From Ktedonobacter sp. SOSP1-85 (lineage in GTDB: Bacteria > Chloroflexota > Ktedonobacteria > Ktedonobacterales > Ktedonobacteraceae), in the NCBI RefSeq assembly GCF_016587415.1, contig NZ_BNJI01000003.1, forward strand, positions 1,984,001 to 2,048,000: a stretch of 64,000 nucleotides of DNA, in the 5' to 3' direction. Within the stretch, counting starts at the first letter, position 1; the number at the start of each line of letters is the position of its first letter. A program made the translations under genes and the position numbers. Below are positions 26,941 to 35,484 of the stretch, in pieces. The notes beneath the pieces were generated by a model. It ran no database searches. It saw nothing but the letters and a program-made list of their open reading frames with translations, and was not told the origin of the DNA.

Positions 26941-28731
26941 ATGCGGGATGCTGAAACAGTCCTGAATATCATCCATGAACGAGGCAAGCGCGGACTTCCT
27001 TTAGAGGACGTGTATCGACTCTTGTACAATCCAACGCTTTACCTGCGCGCCTACGCCCGCCTGTATGCCAACGACGGCGCCATGACACCAGGAAGCAACG
27101 GAGAAACCGTAGACGGAATGAAACTGGAGAAAATCAAGCATCTCATCGACGATCTTCGCCACGAACGCTATCGATGGACTCCAGTCCGGCGAACCTACAT
27201 CGCCAAGAAGAACGGGAAATTAAGGCCGCTCGGTATCCCTTCATGGACGGACAAATTGCTTCAGGAAGCCATTCGGCAAATTCTTGAGGCATACTACGAG
27301 CCACAGTTCAGTCCATGTTCCCATGGGTTTCGACCACAACGCGGATGCCATACGGCACTCAGCGAAGTCAAGAACACGTGGACAGGCACGAAATGGCTGG
27401 TGGAGGGAGACATAGCTCAATGTTTTGACCAGCTCGACCACGAGGTCATGTTGGCAATTCTGCGAGAAAAGATGCACGACAACCGGTTTCTCCGACTCAT
27501 ACGGAATTTGCTCCAAGCTGGATATTTAGAGGATTGGCGCTATCACGAAACCCTGAGCGGAAGCCCACAAGGCGGCGTGGTGTCACCAATACTCAGCAAT
27601 ATCTATTTGGACAAATTGGACAAATATGTCGAGCAAGCCCTCATTCCAGCTTACACCAAAGGGGACATGAGGAAAACCAATCCTTCCTACGACGCGCTCC
27701 AAACGCGCTCGTATCGGGTAAGGAAAAAGGGAAACAAACAGCAGGCGAAAACACTGTTCAAACAGATGCAAAAACTGCCACGTCGTGATCCCTACGACCC
27801 CGATTACAGGCGACTCCGCTATGTGCGATATGCGGATGACACATTGCTTGGATTTGCTGGACCAAGGGAAGAAGCAGAAGACATCAAGCGCCAACTCGGA
27901 GAGTTCCTACGCGATCATCTCAAATTGGAACTGTCCCAGGAAAAGACCCTCATTACCCATGCACATACAGAGGTAGCGCGTTTTCTTGGGTATGAGATTG
28001 CAACGCAGCATGAAAATACCAAACATGATCGACTCGGACACCGCTCGGTGAACGGACGTATTGTGTTACGCGCTCCCACAACGGTCATCGAGAAGAAATG
28101 CAGCATCTACATGAAACACGGGAAGCCTACTCATCGTCCCGAGCTCAGAAATGATGATGATTTCACAATCATGAGCCGATACCAGTTGGAATATCGCGGA
28201 ATTGTGCAGTACTACCTGCTGGCCCAGAACATTCCCCAATTCTGGAAACTTCACTGGATCATGAAGGAATCGCTGCTCAAAACATTGGCGAGCAAGCACA
28301 AAGAGAAAGTGATCGACGTGGTGAGGAAATACCAAACCACGACGAAAACTCCACATGGAACCATGAAATGCCTAGAAGTCATTGTTCCGCGAGAAGGGAA
28401 AAAGCCGCTTGTAGCGCGCTTTGGTGGGATACCATTGCGATGGCAAAACGCAGCCATTCTCATCGATCAGCCCTTCCTGGTGTTTAGAAATCAACGCAAT
28501 GAAGTACTGAAACGACTTCTTGCGGAGAAATGCGAACTTTGCGGATCAAGAGAGAACATCGAAGTTCATCACATTCGCAAGCTCGCCGACCTGAACATGA
28601 AAGGAAAAGCCGAAAAGCCAACCTGGGCAAAGCGTATGGCAGCGAGGCATAGAAAGACGCTTGTCGTCTGCCAAGACTGTCACAGGGCTATCCATGCCGG
28701 AAGACCTGTCGGACAGAATATCAGGACATAA
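26941..28731 (+). CDS. ltrA: Group II intron reverse transcriptase/maturase with HNH domain
   Basis: 596-residue multifunctional protein that helps intron RNA splice and copies it into DNA targets. Fingers and palm: motif SHGFRPQRGCHTAL about 120-135, GSPQGGVVSPILSNIYL about 200-217, and active-site YADD at residues 297-300. A maturase (X) domain follows (SRYQLEYRGIVQYYLLAQN), then an HNH endonuclease with CELCG at residue 531, HHIRKL and CQDCHRAIH. All key residues are present, so it appears functional. Confidence 0.95.
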   Translation: MRDAETVLNIIHERGKRGLPLEDVYRLLYNPTLYLRAYARLYANDGAMTPGSNGETVDGMKLEKIKHLIDDLRHERYRWTPVRRTYIAKKNGKLRPLGIPSWTDKLLQEAIRQILEAYYEPQFSPCSHGFRPQRGCHTALSEVKNTWTGTKWLVEGDIAQCFDQLDHEVMLAILREKMHDNRFLRLIRNLLQAGYLEDWRYHETLSGSPQGGVVSPILSNIYLDKLDKYVEQALIPAYTKGDMRKTNPSYDALQTRSYRVRKKGNKQQAKTLFKQMQKLPRRDPYDPDYRRLRYVRYADDTLLGFAGPREEAEDIKRQLGEFLRDHLKLELSQEKTLITHAHTEVARFLGYEIATQHENTKHDRLGHRSVNGRIVLRAPTTVIEKKCSIYMKHGKPTHRPELRNDDDFTIMSRYQLEYRGIVQYYLLAQNIPQFWKLHWIMKESLLKTLASKHKEKVIDVVRKYQTTTKTPHGTMKCLEVIVPREGKKPLVARFGGIPLRWQNAAILIDQPFLVFRNQRNEVLKRLLAEKCELCGSRENIEVHHIRKLADLNMKGKAEKPTWAKRMAARHRKTLVVCQDCHRAIHAGRPVGQNIRT

Positions 28732-28736
28732 ATCAC

Positions 28737-28836
28737 TGGCGAGCCGGATGATGCAAAAGTATCAAGTCCGGTTCTGAGGGAGGCCGAGGGAAAAGGATTG
28801 GTTAACAATACCTCGCCAGCGGCCTACCCTACCTAC
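28737..28836 (+). ncRNA. Group II intron 1 domains V and VI
   Basis: GAGCCGGATG...AAGTCCGGTTCTGAGG is a classical domain V hairpin; AGGCCG then pairs with CGGCCT around an A-rich loop as domain VI. An AC end consistent with intron 3' AY lies at 28826-28836; the exact base is ambiguous. Confidence 0.75.
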
Positions 28837-29945
28837 CGAGCCAGTCAGTGTGGCAATCAACGAGCAGTTCAAAAGCTTCAGAAATTCCTGATGAAATCAG
28901 AAGCAGCACGACTGTTGGCAGTTTGTCGAGTGACCCAGGACAATCAGGGCAAGAAGACCGCCGGCGTAGACGGGGTAAAAGCCCTCAAACCCGCCGAACG
29001 TCTTGTCATGGCTGCCCGCATTCATCCAAGGAACTGGAAACAACAAACTCCCCAACCGGTCAGACGGGTTTGGATACCCAAACCTGGCAAAGCGGAACAG
29101 CGCCCACTTGGGATACCTCCCATGATTGAGCGCTGCAAGCAGGCCCAGGCGAAAGCAGCCCTCGAACCGGAATGGGAAGCAAGGTTTGAAGCCAACAGTT
29201 ACGGCTTTCGCCCTGGCCGCTCCTGTCACGATGCGATAGGGGCCATTTTTCTCTGCATCGAACACAAACCCAAATTTGTGCTTGATGCAGATATCCAAGG
29301 CGCTTTTGACCACATCAATCAGGAAAAGTTGCAAAGAAGCGATCAAACGACACACGGCTGTCCTACGGGAAAAGCTGATACAACTTCGGTCAGCCTCACA
29401 AGCAGAGGTGATTAAAATGTTAAATCCCATTATCTGGGGATGGGCCGCCTATTATCGAACGGTCATCTCATCCCAAACCTTTGCTCACTGTGACAGGATA
29501 ATATGGCATCAACTGTGGAGTTGGGCCAGAAAGAGACACAGGAACAAAGGGAATCAATGGATTGCACAGCGATACTGGCATAGCGTAGAACACCGGAACT
29601 GGGTTTTCTCAACTCCAGAAAAGGCGCAACTTCGCACACAGTACCACGAAAATCCGGCGACATATCAAGGTAAAGGGAACAGCTAGCCCATATGACGGAA
29701 ACTTGTTGTATTGGAGTCAGCGGCTCAAAATGCATCCTCTAATGCACGAGACCAAAGCGAAACTCTTACAAAAGCAAGCCAGGAAATGCCGTTGGTGTGA
29801 ACTGCACTTTCACGAAGGAGATCTTATTGAGATCGATCATATCACCCCGAAAAGTGAAGGAGGCGGGGAAGAACTCAGTAATAAATTTGCACTCCATCGG
29901 CATTGCCACGATGCACGCCACGCGAAATCTGTCAAAGAAAACTGA
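28837..29945 (+). pseudogene. Group II intron 2 maturase, deleted
   Basis: First segment (to about 29340) reads KSEAARLLAVCRVTQDNQGK, KPGKAEQRPLGIPPMIERCK and YGFRPGRSCHDAIGAIFLCI, the front of another reverse transcriptase. It jumps after FDHINQEKL to RHTAVLREKLIQL and NPIIWGWAAYYRTVISSQTF, the maturase domain, so the YADD-bearing palm is gone. A last frame (29703-29945) has the HNH: ARKCRWCELHFHEG, IDHITPKSEGGG, HRHCHD. The 5' RNA is missing, replaced by intron 1. Confidence 0.87.
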
Positions 29946-29987
29946 GCAAATTCGCAGTGGCAGGTATCCATCACACGTGACCATACA

Positions 29988-30064
29988 CTGAGGAGCCGTG
30001 TGAAGGGAAACTTTCACGCACGGTTCTGGATTGGCGGTGAGGAGAGCGATCTCCTCGCCGACCA
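29988..30064 (+). ncRNA. Group II intron 2 domains V and VI
   Basis: GGAGCCGTGTGAAGGGAAAC...GCACGGTTCTGG forms domain V, followed by a GGCGGTGAGGAGAGCGATCT-containing domain VI whose arm pairs with CTCCTCGCCG. The intron would end near 30062-30067. Confidence 0.75.
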
Positions 30065-30219
30065 TACGAAAAACACAACGCTAATGCACGGGGCGATTCG
30101 GGGTAGCTCCAATTTTCCCCTCTAAATTACTCTAAGGAGATAGAATCAAAAATCCATCTTAGATTTTTTACTCTAAAGAATGAGGAAGTAGAAGCACTCC
30201 CTGGGTGCTCATCCCAAGA

Positions 30220-30420
30220 TCATGTAGGCGGTTCAGGAGGTGCTTTTTTCGCCTCTCTCACGTAGCGGTATAATGTCGAGCGAAAGATTCCAAGAGTTGA
30301 GCAAATGTCGTCAACGGAGTGATTGTGATCTTCAACCAATTGCCTCACCAGGGCAACTTTCCCCTCCGTCAAAAGCTTTCGTGGTCGGCCTCCCACACTC
30401 CCCTGGCTCAACACAAGGCA
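30220..30420 (-). pseudogene. Resolvase/invertase C-terminal HTH fragment
   Basis: GGRPRKLLTEGKVALVRQLV followed by DICSTLGIFRSTLYRYVRE is the DNA-binding C-terminus of a small serine resolvase or invertase. The catalytic domain is absent; the adjacent codons do not read as a resolvase in frame. Confidence 0.78.
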
Positions 30421-30447
30421 ATAGATCGTACTCGTTCATAGTTCCCC

Positions 30448-30476
30448 TTGACATTTTACTTACTAGTAAGTAAAAT
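30448..30476 (+). promoter_or_regulatory. tetR promoter overlapped by palindromic operator
   Basis: TTGACA (30448-30453), 17 bases, TAAAAT (30471-30476) make a near-consensus promoter. The spacer is filled by the perfect 24-bp palindrome ATTTTACTTACTAGTAAG... (30453-30476), a strong operator candidate for the TetR protein. Transcription would start about base 30483, one base before the ATG. Confidence 0.7.
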
Positions 30477-30483
30477 TAAAAGC

Positions 30484-31059
30484 ATGAATACACAGGCAAA
30501 TACAGCACAACAGATTATTGAGATCGCGCTTGGACTCATGATAGAGCGAGGATACAACGCCTTCAGCTATGCCGACATTAGTGAGCGGATGGGAATCAGG
30601 AAGGCCGGTATCCATTATCATTTTCCTAATAAAAGCGACCTGGGGCGTTCCGTTGTCTCCTATTATCGTACACTGGCGCAGCAGGGACTCAACCAGATTG
30701 ACCAGATCATGTCTGATCCCAGAGAGAAGCTCACTCTCTACACAGAGAATTTCTACAGGCAAATGAAGGAAGCCAAATTCTTTTGTCTCTGCACCCTCCT
30801 GGCCACTGAGCTTCCGACCCTGCCTGAATGCGTCCGTGACGAGATTCAGGGCTATTTCCGCGAGCACACAGCCTGGTTTGCTACGCTACTGGCAAGCGGT
30901 CGAGCACAGGGCATCTTCAGCTTTGGTGGTGATTCCACGATCAAGGCTCAAAGTGTCCTCGCTGCCATCCAGGGAGCCATGATTGCCGCGCGCGCCTATC
31001 AAGATCCCGAGCACTTTCGCACGATTGCGCTCCAGGTGTGTTCAGATTTGCAAACGTAG
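30484..31059 (+). CDS. TetR/AcrR family transcriptional regulator
   Basis: About 191 residues. N-terminal HTH: AQQIIEIALGLMIERGYNAF, SYADISERMGIRKAGIHYHF, PNKSDLGRSVV. The C-terminal ligand domain has cysteines (KFFCLCTLLATELPTLPECV). Start at 30484 rather than the upstream TTG because the promoter overlaps the longer version. It likely represses itself and the membrane gene 79 bp downstream, since related operator sequences precede both. Confidence 0.9.
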   Translation: MNTQANTAQQIIEIALGLMIERGYNAFSYADISERMGIRKAGIHYHFPNKSDLGRSVVSYYRTLAQQGLNQIDQIMSDPREKLTLYTENFYRQMKEAKFFCLCTLLATELPTLPECVRDEIQGYFREHTAWFATLLASGRAQGIFSFGGDSTIKAQSVLAAIQGAMIAARAYQDPEHFRTIALQVCSDLQT

Positions 31060-31088
31060 AGGAAGTCTCTTTTTTTGGGGTATAAACC

Positions 31089-31104
31089 TACTTACTAGAA
31101 GGTA
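31089..31104 (+). promoter_or_regulatory. Second TetR operator-like site
   Basis: TACTTACTAGAAGGTA matches the core of the tetR operator (TACTTACTAGTAAGTA) at 14 of 16 bases. It lies between tetR and the membrane protein gene, 34 bp before the latter's start. Confidence 0.6.
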
Positions 31105-31137
31105 TAAATCTGATAGCATTACTGAAAAGAGGAAAAC

Positions 31138-31722
31138 ATGTCGATACTAAATTCATTGAGAGCTAACCCGAGTGCAAACACTGCACTTCTTATGCGTAAT
31201 CTGTACTTTGTGCGAGCCGCTTTTGCACTGGTTTGGGCGCTTGGCCTTCTCTCCCTGGTTACTATGCCTGTACTTGCTACCTTCCTACTCATCTTTTATC
31301 CAGCATTTGACGCTGGCTCTTCTCTCTATGATGCTTACGTTCATCGTACCTCAAAGAACACTCTGGCTCAAAAAACAAATGGAGTCATTAGCTTACTTGC
31401 TGTTCTAGCTGTGCTCGTTGTTACCTCGATGGGAGTTCCAGCTATCTTACGTGTGTTCGGTATCTGGGCTATTCTCACGGGTGGAATAGAATTAGTAACG
31501 GCAATACGACGGTGGAAAGAACTTCGTGGTCAAGCGGTCCTCGTCTTCGGTGGAGCTGTCTCTATTATTGCCGGAATCGTCTTTATTGCCTCTGCTGGAA
31601 AGCCCACATTTGGCCTGGGCAGCCTGGCTGGTTACGCCCTGATGGGAAGCTGGCAATTTCTTTTTTCTGCTCTCCGTCTGATCAAACAAGCTCACCAGAA
31701 TACACAAACTGATCTGCATTAG
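31138..31722 (+). CDS. DUF308/HdeD-like membrane protein
   Basis: 194 residues, about six short helices in the HdeD/DUF308 pattern, with segments RNLYFVRAAFALVWALGLLS, IWAILTGGIELVTAIRRWKE and GAVSIIAGIVFIAS. HdeD relatives are linked to acid or membrane stress; the role here is unknown. Probably the main target of the adjacent TetR. RBS-like GAAAAGAGGAAAAC upstream of the ATG. Confidence 0.75.
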   Translation: MSILNSLRANPSANTALLMRNLYFVRAAFALVWALGLLSLVTMPVLATFLLIFYPAFDAGSSLYDAYVHRTSKNTLAQKTNGVISLLAVLAVLVVTSMGVPAILRVFGIWAILTGGIELVTAIRRWKELRGQAVLVFGGAVSIIAGIVFIASAGKPTFGLGSLAGYALMGSWQFLFSALRLIKQAHQNTQTDLH

Positions 31723-31785
31723 GATGCAGATGTGCTCGCTTCATGGTTCTGTCTCAATTGAAGCATGAAGTGGAACTCCATCAAC

Positions 31786-31870
31786 TGAGATAAGCCCAGG
31801 ATACGTGTAAAATTCTATCAGACGTGAGACCCTAGTGATAGAATTCAGCACGTATCCTGGGCTTATCTCA
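31786..31870. repeat. Long hairpin (35-bp arms)
   Basis: TGAGATAAGCCCAGGATACG... at 31786-31820 is repeated as its complement at 31836-31870 with 32 of 35 positions paired and a 15-base loop. It follows the HdeD-like gene by 63 bp. Too long for a usual terminator; a MITE-like palindrome is likely. Confidence 0.7.
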
Positions 31871-31902
31871 AATTCCTTAGCGTGCGTTTTCGTTCCATCA
31901 AT

Positions 31903-32013
31903 GATACTGTTGCTAAATTCGCTGGCCTAGCTTGACAAGAAAGTGCTGACTTTCTCAATGTGAGCTTGAACAACCTCCCCAAAAGGATAAGAAGTGAATT
32001 TAGCAACAGTATC
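31903..32013. repeat. 18-bp inverted repeat around 75 bp
   Basis: GATACTGTTGCTAAATTC at 31903-31920 and its exact complement at 31996-32013. No frame of note inside. Possibly a small non-autonomous element. Confidence 0.6.
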
Positions 32014-32099
32014 CATCAATACTCAGAAGCCCTACTCTGCTTTTTTTTCGCAGTTGTGGAAGAATATGTGCTTTTTTTCGCGGATACGATAGAATTTTT

Positions 32100-32971
32100 T
32101 GGTAGTAAGCGCGAAGAGTGGTCAGATTTTAGGGCGACGAGTGATCAATCGGCGCGAAGAGTGAGCAGCTCAACCATTGACTGCTTGAGAAGCTGCTCCC
32201 CATCTTGCTTTTTCCAGCAACATTTTGTAAATTTGCATGCTTCCGGGAAGAGCTAAGAGGAACCATGAGGCTGGTCAAGACGAGGAACAAGCGGTATCTG
32301 TCAGGCTCCTCAGATGGAGTAACTATTCAGGCACCGCTTCGCTTTTGCGCATCAATGGCGTATAGGTCAGACCAACTAGGATACCTTCAGGGCTGAGGAG
32401 ACGGGTCACTGTCTGGCCCCATGGCTCCTTCTTCGCTGCTATCAGGAGCTGATAGCCTTTTGCCTTTAGCTCCTCAGATGCCTGGGCAACGTCTTCGACA
32501 TCAAATTCGAGCCGGGAGGTGGGAGCTGGCAGATCGGTTGGCCATTCGTTCACGCCAAAACAGGATTGAGCTGCCTGTGAAAGCGGCCACAGGGCAAATG
32601 TTTTGACTCCCTGAAGACCTTCGGTGTGCAAGTAACCGTCAGTTTCTTCCTGGAAAGAAATGCCCAGGCTCTCTTGATAGAACGTTGCGCTTTTCTGCAT
32701 ATCTGAGACGATCGGCCCGAATCCGACGACGAACAAGACCTTCATCATCTTCTCCTTTTCCAGTTTGTGAGCAGTATCGTTACCATACTACTGAGTATAC
32801 GATCGGGCAGCTCAATCCGTCGCGCGACAAAGAACGTCATTTACACCCTTGAGAAGAAGGATATCAGATGAGAAGCGGTTTTTCCCAGGGACATCTGTAC
32901 CAGTGTTCACTCTTCGCGCCGATTAATCACTCGTCGCCCTAAAATCTGACCACTCTTCGCGCTTACTACCA
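32100..32971. mobile_element. Unit with 65-bp terminal inverted repeats carrying a VOC gene
   Basis: The left arm (32100-32164, from GGTAGTAAGCGCGAAGAGTG) and the right arm (32907-32971, as complement) match at 64 of 65 bases; the single difference is C/T at 32145. Each arm holds two copies of GCGCGAAGAGTG. Flanks are T-rich on both sides (TTTTT left and right could be a 5-bp duplication, but it is low-complexity). There is no transposase inside. Confidence 0.75.
32323..32748 (-). CDS. VOC-family (glyoxalase/bleomycin resistance-like) protein
   Basis: 141 residues of the vicinal oxygen chelate fold. FGPIVSDMQKSATFYQESLG is the classical first beta-alpha unit, then EFDVEDVAQASEELKAKGYQ opens the second module and LSPEGILVGLTYTP the last strand with a possible metal ligand. 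One metal ligand position is not obvious, so enzymatic activity is uncertain. Preceded by AAGGAGAAG. It is the only gene in the inverted-repeat unit. Confidence 0.85.
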   Translation of the reverse strand: MMKVLFVVGFGPIVSDMQKSATFYQESLGISFQEETDGYLHTEGLQGVKTFALWPLSQAAQSCFGVNEWPTDLPAPTSRLEFDVEDVAQASEELKAKGYQLLIAAKKEPWGQTVTRLLSPEGILVGLTYTPLMRKSEAVPE

Positions 32972-33293
32972 TTTTTCACGATTTTCATCAGAACAGGAAC
33001 CGTCTTTGAGCTCATTTCATTTCGCGCTTACGATGGAACTTACACCACTACCTTTCCTTTTCTCTGGATGAGCTGTACGCAAAAAAACGCGTCGCGCCCA
33101 GGGGGGTCATCGTCATTTGCGCATCGATAAAGCAATGTGAGGTATTGTACATTCAGGTTGAGAAAGAAACAGATATACTCTCTCATATACATATCCTTAC
33201 AGATGTCGTTCAAAGAAGTGAAAAACAAGGGCACATCCATCTATGCATATTTCACACAACATGTTGCCACAGGGGATCTCTCAGCAGGCAACC

Positions 33294-33470
33294 ATGCATC
33301 AGTTAGGAAAGGTGCGCAAGGTCTACGAATCGCGCTACACTAATCCTCTAGCAATGATAAGTACGTTGCTGGGCATCATGATCGTTGCTCTCATCATGAT
33401 AATGGCTATCCTCATCTTCTCCCCTACCCCTTCTCCATTTTTATATATAGTGGCCGCTGAATGGCATTGA
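33294..33470 (+). pseudogene. Membrane protein N-terminal fragment
   Basis: MHQLGKVRKVYESRYTNPLA leads into one hydrophobic helix (MISTLLGIMIVALIMIMAIL) and SPTPSPFLYIVAAEWH, then stop. It reads as the start of a larger single-pass protein, with the rest missing. A start at 33243 is also possible. Confidence 0.4.
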
Positions 33471-33568
33471 CAACCTTCTGTGGTCGAGTTCATATGCCCA
33501 CTATTCCCTGATGCAAAAAGTTGTGGCACACCCGTATTCACGTATTCACTTCCAGGGTATTGGCACTT

Positions 33569-34072
33569 CTATAGCATTTTTGGACAGAGGCAATAATCGT
33601 GCAGGTCCCCAAGGTTGGTTTGCAGCCAACGCAACCCCTGCTTAATCGTGTTGTCATTCTGATGGCGCAGGGATCGGCAGAGGAGCTGGCCCTGCAACCG
33701 CTGAACAAAAAGGACCTCCTCAACGCCATGATGCCAGATCCCGATAATCCCAATGGACTTGTCGGGATCTGACAACATAAAGGCCTTTACCTCTCTTTGA
33801 AAGGCCCTCACCTGCGTCAAAACGGTCAAAGTGAGCGGGGTCTCTCCCTCCCGACAAAGGACATAGGTGGTGGGAATACCTGTGGATTGAGAGAGGGTGT
33901 GCTCCGCGACAGTCGCGCGCAGCGACTGGGTAAGAAGACGATAATCACCTTGTAGCCCGGCGTTCTGCTGATCCGTCTTACTCAAGACGCCTTCTCCCTT
34001 GTCGGATTCGTCACAAAAGAATACCTTCCCCTCCCAATAGAAGCAACCATAGACTCCATCATTATTCGGCAT
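33569..34072 (-). CDS. Hypothetical protein
   Basis: 167 residues, MPNNDGVYGCFYWEGKVFFC at the start, mixed alpha/beta-like composition, no membrane segment, and a C-terminal part with FVQRLQGQLLCRSLRHQND and WLQTNLGDLHDY. I recognise no family. It is isolated between the VOC unit and the YciI gene. Confidence 0.5.
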   Translation of the reverse strand: MPNNDGVYGCFYWEGKVFFCDESDKGEGVLSKTDQQNAGLQGDYRLLTQSLRATVAEHTLSQSTGIPTTYVLCREGETPLTLTVLTQVRAFQREVKAFMLSDPDKSIGIIGIWHHGVEEVLFVQRLQGQLLCRSLRHQNDNTIKQGLRWLQTNLGDLHDYCLCPKML

Positions 34073-34151
34073 GCTGCTATTCTACCATGCAGATTTCTTC
34101 AATGGAAGAAACGCTGTTTCTCATTCACAATACCAATACAACCTGTTTGTC

Positions 34152-34481
34152 CTAATGACTAACTTCGCTTCTGATGTTTGCAATGTGGTTGAATTCTCCA
34201 AGGTTATGGGAAATTAAAGGGTGCCACGGATGGGCGACCCCTTTGCAGATGCCTGCACGGATGGCTGGATCTGCCTCTATAACCTTGTCCGCCTCTTCCT
34301 GGCTTTGAACATTGATAATGTTTAAGCCACCTGCGTCATCCATCAGAGGCCCTGCTATAACGAGCACATTGTCCCCATCCAGGCGCATCATATACCTGGT
34401 ATGTTCTTCCAAGTCCTGTTCAGTCACCAGCTTTCCTTGAATCCAATTAAGCCCTGGAGTGTAGAACATCGCGAATAACAT
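34152..34481 (-). CDS. YciI-like protein
   Basis: 109 residues of the ferredoxin-like alpha+beta YCII family. MLFAMFYTPGLNWIQGKLVT, HTRYMMRLDGDNVLVIAGPL and the EEADKVIEADPAIRAGI segment with the conserved Asp-Pro are typical. The His and Asp pair of the family is present (H near residue 27, D near 71). RBS AAGGAGAAG. Function unknown for most members. Confidence 0.85.
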   Translation of the reverse strand: MLFAMFYTPGLNWIQGKLVTEQDLEEHTRYMMRLDGDNVLVIAGPLMDDAGGLNIINVQSQEEADKVIEADPAIRAGICKGVAHPWHPLISHNLGEFNHIANIRSEVSH

Positions 34482-34561
34482 TTCTCTTCTCCTTGAGTGG
34501 CACTGGGGTAATCTTGTGCCACTCCTTCTTTTGTGAACTCGACGTTGGATACTCTCTTAAT

Positions 34562-35484
34562 GGCTGTGTTGCAAAAAAGGAAAAGATCAGCAAAGGCCTG
34601 TTTGTCCTCTTGCTATAGCACTTAGGCACCCACCCCGAACATGCCGGTGATGAAGGCTGCCTGACTGAGAATATCTCCTTTGCCCACGCCTCGTATCTGC
34701 CCTTTGCGCACCATGTTCATCACCTCGTATCCTTGCAAGGTTCGCTCCGCAGTCGCAAAAGAAAAGAAGCCCATCCCGGGTTTGGTCAGCCGCTTGATAA
34801 ACCGATGATCTTGTTCGATCAGATTGTTGAGGTATTTGACCTGCCTCAATTCAACACTCTCGGAGAGCATTCCGGCTGCTTTCAGATCAGCAATGGCTTT
34901 GGGATAGGCCGCGTTTTTATCGACGTTGATGACACGAGGGGCTAACTGGAGAGTCGGGGGAACTGTGAGAAGAGAAGACGTGGTCTCTCCCTCACGCCTC
35001 GAACAGGCTTGAGAGGCTGAGCGAGCTAAGGACTGCAAGGCTTTGCGGAAGAAGCGTTTGGCGGCCTCTGCATCCCGCGTTGGGCTCAAGAGAAACTCCA
35101 GCGTGTTCCCATGCGAATCAACCGCTCGGTAGAGATAGGTCCACGTTTTTTTGATCTTGATGTACGTCTCGTCCACACGCCAGGAGTCGTTGGTAACCTT
35201 GAGGTGAGGCTTGCATCGTTTATTCAGTTCTGGGGCATAGCGTTGGACCCAGCGATAGATCGTCGTGTGGTCAACGGCGAATCCGCGCTCCATCATCATT
35301 TCCTCCAGATCCCGGTAACTCAATGCATAACGCAAGTACCAACGTACACACAGGAGTATGATGCTAGCTTCAAAATGTCGCCATTTAAATGCACTTGGAG
35401 GTTGGACACGCATTGCAAAAATACCTCATGTTCTCTCAATACACCAGAGTTTAGAGAACTTCTCTTATTTTTGCAACACAATCC
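34562..35484 (-). mobile_element. IS6-family element, type B, copy 2
   Basis: Bounded by GGCTGTGTTGCAAAAAA at 34562 and the complement of GGATTGTGTTGCAAAAAT ending at 35484. Flanks CTCTTAAT and TCTGAACA do not match. Its right edge coincides exactly with the left edge of the 481-bp STAND-gene duplication. Confidence 0.85.
34622..35413 (-). CDS. IS6-family transposase (type B, copy 2)
   Basis: 263 residues, similar to type B copy 1 with the same core motifs (NDSWRVDETYIKIKK, VINVDKNAAYP, NNLIEQDHRFIKR). It carries an extra stretch of about 25 residues before the second Asp (containing SASQACSRREGETTSS), absent from copy 1. Catalytic residues are intact. N-terminal residues differ from copy 1 before KWRHFE. 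Confidence 0.9.
   Translation of the reverse strand: MRVQPPSAFKWRHFEASIILLCVRWYLRYALSYRDLEEMMMERGFAVDHTTIYRWVQRYAPELNKRCKPHLKVTNDSWRVDETYIKIKKTWTYLYRAVDSHGNTLEFLLSPTRDAEAAKRFFRKALQSLARSASQACSRREGETTSSLLTVPPTLQLAPRVINVDKNAAYPKAIADLKAAGMLSESVELRQVKYLNNLIEQDHRFIKRLTKPGMGFFSFATAERTLQGYEVMNMVRKGQIRGVGKGDILSQAAFITGMFGVGA

Larger units (their letters stand above)
26473..28836 (+). mobile_element. Group II intron 1 (with maturase)
   Basis: The 5' edge is placed at GTGCCGAAGG (26473), where ISKra4 similarity stops; this is an estimate. A structured leader with the run GAGAGCTTCACGGTGACGGA and GGGCGAAGGGTCACAGGTGA precedes the maturase, as in intron domains II-IV. Domain V lies at about 28741-28780 and domain VI follows; the 3' end is near 28827-28836. 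Confidence 0.7.

Noticed and set aside
33040..33240. 66-codon minus-strand frame
   Set aside because: No ribosome site, domain or homologous feel.
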